Assembly (NCBI GenBank): GCA_016748015.1
Contig: JAAOMT010000620.1
Span: forward strand, 1-27,695
Direction of reading: 5' to 3'
DNA length: 27,695 nt
Source: Geosiphon pyriformis
Taxonomy: Eukaryota > Glomeromycota > Glomeromycetes > Archaeosporales > Geosiphonaceae
The first letter of the stretch is position 1. Each line of letters begins with the position of its first letter. The position numbers and the translations under genes are program-made. Positions 20,389-27,695 of the stretch are shown piece after piece. The notes under the pieces were generated by a model. It was not told the origin of the DNA. It saw only the letters and a list, made by a program, of their open reading frames with translations, and ran no database searches.

Positions 20389-20413
20389 GCGCACCTCCAA
20401 AGAGTGAGAGTGC
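20376..20413 (+). promoter_or_regulatory. Candidate -1 programmed frameshift site (T TTA AAC plus hairpin)
   Basis: In gag phase the sequence reads CAG TTT TTA AAC TGG TAG. TTTAAAC at 20376-20382 is the classic X XXY YYZ slippery heptamer, and the gag stop follows two codons later. A shift of -1 enters the frame that is open into pol (LVGAPPKSES...). Eight bases after the heptamer a hairpin can form: GCACCTC (20391-20397) pairs with GAG and GTGC (20406-20408, 20410-20413) around one bulged A and an 8-nt loop. Confidence 0.8.
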
Positions 20414-23069
20414 AAGCCAACCAGAAAAAAACCCCTTTTATATCTTTAACCTAACTGATGATGACCACAACATAGATGAATTAGCAATCAACCCTTCTGA
20501 ATCCACAAGAAAGAAGAAGAAAGCCAAGGTTAATTTTATTTTGAACCCCAATAAAGCTTCCACATCAACTGCTGATAACAATGAGCCACCAAAAGCCAAA
20601 ATTTTCAAGAATCCTCCAAAGTTGGAACCTTCAGAAATAATACAAAAATCTGGCCCCTATTCTGTTGTTAAAGATCTCATAGAAACTTCTGTCTATATTA
20701 CCTTTGGCCAGTTAATGACTCATCTTCAATTCAGAAAAGATTTCTGTAAATCTTTAATCCCAAAGAAGAAGACACCCAAAACCAACAAGTGCTCATAACA
20801 AGCTAGACTTGCTGACAATAGCAATGTCACCCCTCTCATTTGCAAAACCCAAGTGGCTGGCTACTTTATTGACTTGATCTTAGACAGTGGATCATCTGTT
20901 AGTGTTATTGCCAAACATTTCCTTGAAGCAATTGGCAGAAAAATTGATGAACCATCTACATGACCAATAACTAATGTGCATGGTGATAAGAAAAAAAGTC
21001 TGGGCATAGCCAAAGCTATTCCTGTCTGCATCAATGGCATCAGCATTAAAACTGACATGAAAGTATCTGAAGCAAAAGAATACACCATCATTGTTGACAA
21101 TGAATGGCTCAAGAAAACAAAAACCTTACTTGATTATGAACTTTGTGAGCTAACCATCAGATGTGGTGAAAAACCCATTGTGGTTAAGTGTCACCATTGA
21201 ACAACTTCCCCGGTACCCAAGCAAAACCAAGAAGAAGAACAATTAGAGGAATCAGATGATAAAAAAAGTAATAAAGAAGAAGATCAAGAAAAACAAGAAG
21301 AAACTGCCGAACTTGCTTATACTATCTTTACCAGCAATGGCAAGCCACTGGACAATGTCAAAGCAGATAAAAAAGAAATTATTGTAAATGGCAAGCTGAT
21401 CTGCTGGTCATATTATGACATGCTTAGAAGAATCTTTGACAAAAAGCCTGACAAGAAAGCAAAATACAGTTATTGGTGGCATGGTTCTTGTGCCCAGTGC
21501 TGGTGTGACAAACCATTGTATTTTCCTAGTGATAAATGTATGTTCTGCCTGATCTATTACAAAGATTGGGAACCAATCAGTTTGATACTCTGCAAAGAAA
21601 TAAAAAAAGTCCAAAAATCTTTTGAGAATGAACCACCTGAAATCCAATTACTAGTTATAGAACAAAGAGAACTCTCCTTAAAAGAAAAAAAGATAAACAT
21701 TGAAAACCTGCTGGCTAGGAATAGCCCAGTTATATCTAAAGAAGGTAAACCTCCTGAATGTACACATGTGATACAACACACCATCATCATTAGAGAAACC
21801 TGTCCCATCCATCTGAAGCTCTATTAATCCAATTATCGCAATGATGAATTCATCAATAAAGAAATAAACCAAATAAAAAACCTTGTATTCATACAAAAAA
21901 CCAAGAGTAAATGGGCATTCCCAGTTGTAGTAGTATCCAAGAAAGGAGGAACCTTATGCTTTTGTGTTGACTACTACCAATTAAATGCCATCACTGAAAG
22001 AGACATGTACCCACTTCTCAAAATTGATGCAATGCTAAATCAATTCTATGGTGCTGCTTTCTTCTCAACCATTAACTTAACTGCTAGATTCTGGCAAGTA
22101 GAGATGGATCCAGAAAGCAGAAAGAAAACCACTTTTATCACCAAGTATAACACCTACAAATTCACAGTTATGCCTTTTGGTCTTACAAATGCTTCTCCTA
22201 CCTTTCAGCACTTAATAGATAAAGTATTTGAATCAGTAAAAAAAAACTTTGTTCTAGTCTATTTGGACGACATAATAGTATACTCAAAAACATGGGATGA
22301 ATACCTTGAACACTTACAAAAGATTTTTGATCTCCTCAGAAATGCTGGTCTCAAGATCAATCTAATCAAATCTTTCTTTGGACATCAATCCACTCAGTTC
22401 CTTGGTTATCTTATCACAAAAGATGGAATCTTCTCTGATTCAGCCAAAGTTAAAAAAGTCCAGAACATCAGACAACCAATGAATATCCATGAACTATGCT
22501 TTTTCCTTGGTTTGGTCTCTTACTATTGCAAATTTGTCAAGGATCTCTTCAAAATTGCCGCTCCTTTTAATCAGCTACTCAGGAAAAATGTCAATTATCA
22601 CTAGGGCACTCATCAACAAAAAGCTTTTGAAATTCTGAAGAAAAAACTGGTTACAGAACTCATTCTTATGCAATCTAATCTAGATCAACTGTTTATCCTC
22701 CACACTGATACATCTGGCTATGGACTTGGTGCTGTCCTTTCCCAGAAAGATAAAGATGGCAGAAAACATATCATAGCATATGCCAGTAGAACCCTCACAT
22801 CAGCAGAACAAAACTACTTAGTTACTGAGCAAGAATGCTTAGCAGTAGTTTGGGCTACTAGCTACTGGGACAAATATCTTAAAGGTGTAACATTTTTGGT
22901 GGTAACAGATCACCAAGCTTTGGTTTAGCTATGCAACAAAAGGAATCTGGAACATAAATGAACAACTCGCTGGATACTCCACTTGGATGAATTCGATTAT
23001 GACATTCAACACCACAAAGGAGCTAATCATCAAAATGCTGATGCTCTTTCTAGACTTACCATCCAGTGA
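20382..23069 (+). pseudogene. Gypsy E pol part 1: protease, Cys-rich segment, RT, RNase H
   Basis: Pol is in the -1 frame relative to gag and stays in one frame from about 20382 to 23069. A linker has TFGQLMTHLQFRKDF. The protease shows LILDSGSSVSVI, catalytic Asp at 20883-20885, then NEWLKKTKT. An acidic Glu/Lys-rich stretch follows, then a Cys-rich segment at 21489-21548. RT begins near 21900 (WAFPVVVVSKKGG, FCVDYYQLNA). It has FWQVEMDPES, MPFGLTNASPTFQ and an intact YLDD at 22260-22271. Then come FLGLVSYYCKF, RNase H HTDTSGYGLGAVL, VTDHQAL and NADALSRL. In-frame stops (for example after NVNYH at 22602 and HQALV at 22926) fit Trp or Gln-type losses. Catalytic residues of PR and RT are kept. 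Confidence 0.9.
21489..21548 (+). other. Cys-rich putative zinc-binding segment in gypsy E pol
   Basis: Between protease and RT the protein reads GSCAQCWCDKPLYFPSDKC followed by MFC: C-x2-C-x-C-x10-C-x2-C, preceded by aromatic YSYWWH. The paired CxxC arms suggest zinc coordination. The usual gypsy pol has no such domain here. No family is assigned. Confidence 0.6.
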
Positions 23070-23134
23070 TAGTACAACTTTCTCAAACCAAACCAACTTA
23101 ATTATTTGTAACTCTCCCACAAACAAACACGATA

Positions 23135-24449
23135 ATGGACTTGGACAACTACTCTGCCTTAATAAAATTTTTGGGTAAAGGACAATACCCACCAAAATAC
23201 ACTTGACAGCAAAAAAAACATTTGCACAAACAATCAAATTTCTATTTGATCTACCAGAACCAACTTTACAAAAGAAACAAAAAAGATCCTGACTGCCCCC
23301 AGAGAGTTATTAGATTTGAAAAAAGAGAAATTGTAATCTACAACATGCACACAGATCCATTAGCTGGACATTTTGGAAAGTCTAAAACAATTCAGAAAAC
23401 TTTAACTCGCTATTATTGGCCTACCTTGGAAAAAGATATTGCTGAGTACATCAAAATCTGTGACACTTGTCAAAGAAGAAGAAAACCCAATCGCAAAGAA
23501 GATATCCACCCAATCTCTGTTGGTCAACCATTTGACAGAATTGGTATAGATGTTGTTAAACCTTTAACAATAACTCCTGATGGCAACAGATACATTATCA
23601 CAGCTACCAACTATCTTACAAAGTGAGTAGAAACAAGAGCCACCCCAGATCAGACAGCAGTTTCAATAGCCAATTTCATTTATGAAGATATTATTTGTCG
23701 CCATGGCTGCCCCAAAGAACTATTATCTGATAGAGGATGAGCTTTTCTTAGTACATTAGTTGAAGAACTTTGTAGAAAAATGGGAATACGTCACAAACTT
23801 TCCTCCTTTTATCACTCTTAAACAAATGGCCTAGTAGAACGTTTTAATAGAACACTATGTGAAACTCTAGCCAAACCAAGTAAAAAAACAAACTTATGAG
23901 ACAAAGTACTGTCTTCAGCTTTGTTTGCTTATAGAACTGTAAATCATGACATAACCAGTTATGAACTTTTTTATCTACTCTATGGACAAATGGCAACACT
24001 ACCAATAGAAATGGATATTGAAATAATACTCTTTGAAGAAATTACAATAGTGAATTACAAAGACATTTTGCAAAAAAGCCTTGGTATCATTCTTGACTCA
24101 TTGGTAGAAGCATGAATAATTGTCTTTGAAAAGATAAAACAGTTCCAAGAAAAGCTTAAGAAAAAGAAAACCTACAAAACACTTTCTCTAAGTGTTGGTA
24201 ACTTAGTTTTGGAATACTGCTTAAACAAAGACAATGTCTATGGTAATAAATTCTCTAGCCGGTGGAAAGAACCTTTTATATTCAACAAAGTTTTGAACAA
24301 TGATTCTTATATTCTACAAGATTAATATGGAACAATATTTAGTGATTGCCCTGTTCATGGCATGTGACTCAAGAAATATTACAAACAACCTGATTGGTTA
24401 CCTGTTGTGGTAATACCGATCCAAATGATCAGCAAAAATCAGATATAAA
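23135..24449 (+). pseudogene. Gypsy E integrase (DD35E triad intact)
   Basis: Integrase is in a different frame from RT, with the change between 23069 and 23135, and starts near MDLDNYSALIKFLG. The HHCC domain shows HTDPLAGHFG and CDTCQRRR. The first Asp is in GIDVVKPL, the second in LLSDRG, and Glu in TNGLVERF is 35 residues after the second Asp. Stops in YLTK-stop-VE, DRG-stop-AF and TNL-stop-DK are TGA where Trp is expected, and YHS-stop-TN is TAA for Gln. The C-terminal domain has SVGNLVLEY and SRWKEPFIFNKV. The frame ends at 24447-24449 after QPDWLPVVVIP. No chromodomain is recognised. Confidence 0.87.
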
Positions 24450-24489
24450 TAAATACATCATTTCTAAAACAGAGGTATCTTCAATCGAC

Positions 24490-25146
24490 ATGAACAATTA
24501 TTTTCTGGATCAAAGTATTTAAAACACTTTCTATACTTTCCATAAATATTGGATCAAAAACTATCTAAATGCTACTCTGACCATTGAAAAACAGACCACA
24601 ATAACTGATAACAGTGAAACACATACTGTTATTAGACCAAAAAAAACAACTAAAAGAAGAAAAAGAATTGGTAGCAAAATGGACAAGTATTTATTAGAAA
24701 GCATAACAGCAGTGATACTTGTACTTTCCAATACAATTGGAAAAACAATCAAAAAAATCTTGCCCATAGACAAAAACTTGTCATATAAAAGACAACTAGA
24801 GCTCTATGGTTACCTTGATAAAATCATAAAAGACATAAAGCTTATAAAGAAAACAACTTCTAAAATACAAGTGGAAATTTTGAGCATTATATAAGTAAAT
24901 GTTCCAAGAGTTTTGATCATTGTCAGAAGAGCCAAAACTTTTATACAAAGATTTGGTCTCTTAGATACAAAGCTCATTTTGCCCCAAGTACTATATACTT
25001 TATCCACAAAAAATTTCAACAAACTAGTTAGTTTTGAGTTAGATAAAACCCTTCAAGTAGAATATTCCATTAATAGTTTGATTTCACTGAAACTCAATCT
25101 CTTTGGAGAAGATAATATTACAGTTGAAACTCATAGTTTTTATTAG
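24490..25146 (+). pseudogene. Gypsy E ORF3, unknown protein downstream of integrase
   Basis: A frame open from 24394, with a first Met at 24490 (MNNYFLDQSI), runs to a TAG at 25144-25146, about 30 bp inside the 3' LTR. It has only two interruptions, TAA at 24520-24522 and 24892-24894. It is in the -1 frame relative to integrase and overlaps its end. Visible features are a basic cluster KKTTKRRKRIGSK (possible nuclear localisation), a hydrophobic stretch ITAVILVLSNTI, a Lys-rich helical region and a C-terminal RRAKTFIQRFG. No family is recognised and an envelope is not evident. Real coding may end at the LTR. Gypsy A has an ORF in the same position, without clear sequence similarity by eye. 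Confidence 0.55.
25105..25115 (+). other. Polypurine tract of gypsy E
   Basis: GGAGAAGATAA sits directly before the 3' LTR. It closely matches the end of the gypsy A tract (GGAGGAGATAA), which supports both LTR start assignments. Confidence 0.75.
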
Positions 25147-25817
25147 TTATCACATGTATTAGCCACTGATGTCACATAATTAGCCACCTTATTTTTAGAT
25201 AGTGATTGATGACCTGATTATTGACTTGATTATTGACCTGATCATTGACCAGATTATTGACCTAGTCGTTGATCTCATCATTGACCACTTTTGATAGCTA
25301 TATAAGTGATGAATCTCTTAGCTGTAGAAAAGTATGTAATAACAAACATCTAAATAATCAAGAATAAATAAAATAACAACTTTCATCTCAATCCTTCTCT
25401 TATTGCTAATTTTTCTTTCTCTACCTTCAAGAATCTAAACATCTTAAAGATAAAAGATTGCTTGTTGGCTTTTTTCTTGATGTATATAATTGTAGCATTT
25501 GAAAATTATTTAAATAAACATAACTGAAAAGCACAAGTTGATACCTGATATTGAATTCTAAGAGTGCCGACATGAGGCATAGAATTATACCAAGTGTGAT
25601 CATTTGTTGACAGTGCAAACTATCCCTTTACCTTTAGATTCTTCAGTTACTTTTAAAAAGTATAGCAACTGAGATATTTTATGAGACTAATCTTGCACAT
25701 TGAATCTATACACATTCAATTTGCTCTTTGAAATTGAATTCCCTTTTGATTATTTCCATTACTCTACAATTTTGTTCTCCCTTGCTATCCGTTAGCTTGT
25801 TACTTCAACTTGTAACA
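25116..25817 (+). repeat. Gypsy E 3' LTR (702 bp)
   Basis: Begins TATTACAG (TG changed to TA) and ends TAACA. It is gap-free against the 5' LTR at a constant offset of 7035 bp, with about 67 differences by hand count, 65 of them transitions. It carries the seven 12-bp repeats and the TATA box. Confidence 0.95.
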
Positions 25818-26099
25818 ATATTATTATTAAAATTTAAAAGTGCTTACTAATTTGGTCAAATATGTTTTTATTTGTATAATTAATACCAATAAAAAAATCC
25901 AAATCTGGAAAAAAGATGCTTAAATCAAAAATATTTTTGATCATTAAATATATATAAATAAAAGTCTTATTACTTATTGAAAATATAAAGTTTAAGATTA
26001 ATTGACTTTTATATCTTGTTGTATCATATTAAAAATTTTTTATTTCTTTAGAATAAAGTTTTTTTCACAGACAAGTTCATTTAAGTTACAAATATTGTA
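25818..26099. other. AT-rich flank right of gypsy E, no gene seen
   Basis: Begins with ATAT, the candidate target-site duplication. No open frame or repeat is recognised before the kinase remnant. Confidence 0.6.
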
Positions 26100-27000
26100 A
26101 GCAGCAATAACTTTTTGTTAAAATTTTTCTGTAGTGCTATAATATTATAGATTACAATGCCAATTTTTTTTAATTATTGCCTAAATACACTGAAATATAT
26201 GTTTCTGAATTGTAAAACACTTTTTTTTTAATCATATTATGTAATATGTAAATAAAATCTGTATTATTCAAAGATTTTTTTCTTGATATAATTTTACATA
26301 AAATAATAGCAAAGCTGTATATATTGTTATACTTAGTATAAAAACCACTCTTGCAAATTTCAGGTGCAAAATATTTAAGAATATCATAAGTATTTCCAGA
26401 TTGTAAAACATTATCTGTAGGATAACAGAATCCAAAATCAGAAATAATAATTTTTAAGAGATTTGTTATCAAAACAAAAATATTTTCAAGATGTAAGTCT
26501 TTTATATATTAGTTCTGATTTATGAATAAACCTTAGCTCACCAGCAATTTGAAAAAAATATGAAAAAACATGTCTCAATTAAAAATATTTTTGTTAGACT
26601 TGAAAAAAGCTTTAAAGTTTCTATGTTTTACAAATAATAAAATTATAATAAATTTATTAGTTGTAAAATTTTTTATTATTCTATAGTATTCAAAAATGTA
26701 TTTACAAGTAGCATTTTAATAATGTGTAATAAGTTATACAAATACAGTTTTTAGTTTAAAAAAAAATTAGAATAATAAAAATTACATAAATTTTTTAAAA
26801 GAAAATACCTCATCAAAATTAATATGTTTTATATTTTGGCTATTTTTAAGATATTTTAAAGCAATTTTTGTAATTTCAGTTTGTTCATACTTTTGAATTT
26901 TTTTGTTCTAAAATAGAATTCTACTATTTTTTTATCTATTTTTTTTATAAAACCAAATTCTTCCACTTCTACTTGATTTAAATATATAATATTATTAAGA
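26100..27000 (-). pseudogene. TKL-like protein kinase remnant
   Basis: The minus strand encodes pieces of a Ser/Thr/Tyr-type kinase. The N-lobe near 26800-26930 reads TEITKIALKYLKNSQNI, with the ALK lysine of the ATP site. It ends at NFDEV beside a GTATTT that could be an intron donor near 26807. The catalytic loop near 26480-26510 reads YIKDLHLENIFV (His of HRD lost). The longest open block, 26170-26472, has ISDFGFCYPTD (the DFG motif), YFAPEIC (the APE motif) and NIYSFAIILCKI of helix F. The C-lobe fades after KKVFYNSETYISVYLGNN with stops. This resembles the expanded TKL kinases of Rhizophagus. It may be a pseudogene or a multi-exon gene with small introns, but the lost HRD His favours decay. 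Confidence 0.7.
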
Positions 27001-27695
27001 AAAATTTATTTCAGACAGCCTCTGCAATTTTTAAAATTATTCTGTATATATAATATATACTAATTAATATTATTATTTCTAGTATTTTATGTTCCCCAAA
27101 TATTTAAAAATCTTAATGATTCACAAGAATTATATCAAATTAGATCTTTTAATACAATATAATATTTTAGACATTTTAGCAAATCTGCTTCAAAAACATT
27201 ATTATTACTATTATTAATATTACAAAATAAACATATAAAAGATTTATTAATAATTATACTTAAGTTACTATATTTAAAATAATTGAATTCATATAAAAGC
27301 TAATTAAAGAAAACTTCAAAATCTAAAAATTCTCTATTAAAATTATTGGAAGTATTTAAAGCCTTAATTTTGAAATTGTAAAATAATATATTTAAAATTG
27401 TTTTAGTTTTTAAAGATAAGATTATAAATATTCAAATTAATAAAATTACTTAATAACATAAGTTATTTGCTTTTGCTGTTTTTAAATAAAATTTAAATGC
27501 TTTTTAAAGACTTTTTATAATTTCTCATCTATTTTAATAATACTATTCAAGATTATATTATATATTTTGATTTCTTGTCTCTGTTGTTTTTAAATAAAAT
27601 TAAAATGTTTTTTCATAATTTTTCACTATTTTTTATCCATTTTAATAATATGTTCTAATACTAATTTGTGAATTCAGATTTCTTACTTTTTCTAA
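27001..27695. other. AT-rich region upstream of the kinase remnant
   Basis: Short broken frames exist on the minus strand (for example one reading FICLFCNINNSNN near 27210-27240) but I cannot assign them. They may be part of the decayed kinase gene or of another host gene. No retroelement signature is seen. Confidence 0.5.

Larger units (their letters stand above)
18081..25817 (+). mobile_element. Gypsy E: full-length Ty3/gypsy LTR retrotransposon
   Basis: A 7737-bp element has two collinear 702-bp LTRs that both end TAACA. The 5' copy begins with the perfect inverse TGTTA, and the 3' copy begins TATTA after a G-to-A change. It is flanked by ATAT on both sides (18077-18080 and 25818-25821), a 4-bp duplication that is weak because of low complexity. 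Inside are gag, protease, a Cys-rich segment, RT, RNase H, integrase and an ORF3, all on the plus strand. Stops interrupt each ORF, and most fit Trp or Gln codons. It is the youngest and most GC-rich element here. Confidence 0.93.

Noticed and set aside
24490-25146. Gypsy E ORF3 as a retroviral envelope
   Set aside because: There is no signal peptide, no clear transmembrane anchor, no furin-like site in context and few cysteines.
18081-25817. 5-bp target-site duplication at gypsy E
   Set aside because: The flanking 5-mers (AATAT and ATATT) do not match. Only ATAT (4 bp) matches, and it is low in complexity.
1-27695. tRNA, rRNA or other RNA genes
   Set aside because: No cloverleaf, box A/B pair or rRNA-like segment was recognised by eye on either strand.

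Overview
The window is a left chromosome end from a very AT-rich fungal genome. The best guess is an arbuscular mycorrhizal fungus (Glomeromycotina, Rhizophagus/Gigaspora type). The reasons are a terminal CCCTAA array, LINE and Ty3/gypsy proteins of the kind I associate with Glomeromycotina, and a decayed TKL-like kinase resembling the large kinase families of these fungi. This assignment is by recognition of protein style, not by any search. No gene is intact: the window is a subtelomeric graveyard of nested retroelements.

Layout: (1) 1-390, telomere with canonical CCCTAA, CCCTAT variants and a TATAAATATCCC 12-mer. (2) 388-5114, minus-strand LINE A (ORF1 with CCHC knuckle, ORF2 with endonuclease and reverse transcriptase), cut off inside ORF2 by the telomere. 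(3) 5128-6190, extreme AT spacer. (4) 6191-7290, plus-strand LINE B ORF1 remnant, divergent from LINE A. (5) 7290-12470, minus-strand gypsy A: dUTPase-like domain, RT, RNase H, integrase, an unrecognised ORF3, LTR, candidate primer-binding site and a short gag leader. (6) 12480-13592, plus-strand gypsy C RT/RNase H fragment. (7) 13593-17612, plus-strand element D, same LTR family as A, with gag, protease, a Cys-rich segment and a truncated dUTPase start between two LTRs, but no RT or integrase. (8) 18081-25817, gypsy E, a full-length element with two collinear 702-bp LTRs, ATAT flanks, gag, pol and a second unrecognised ORF3. (9) 25818-27695, AT-rich DNA with a broken protein-kinase gene on the minus strand.

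The most notable signals are: a canonical -1 frameshift heptamer (TTTAAAC) in the correct phase at the gag/pol junction of E, followed by a hairpin; E LTRs that differ by about 67 substitutions of which only 2 are transversions, matching the Trp/Gln-derived nonsense codons and G-to-A active-site losses elsewhere; an ORF3 between integrase and 3' LTR in two gypsy families; a dUTPase-like domain in gypsy A; a Cys-rich segment downstream of the protease in E and D; an ATGA stop/start overlap in LINE A; and a LINE-telomere junction that looks like a healed chromosome break. All counts were made by eye and by hand.
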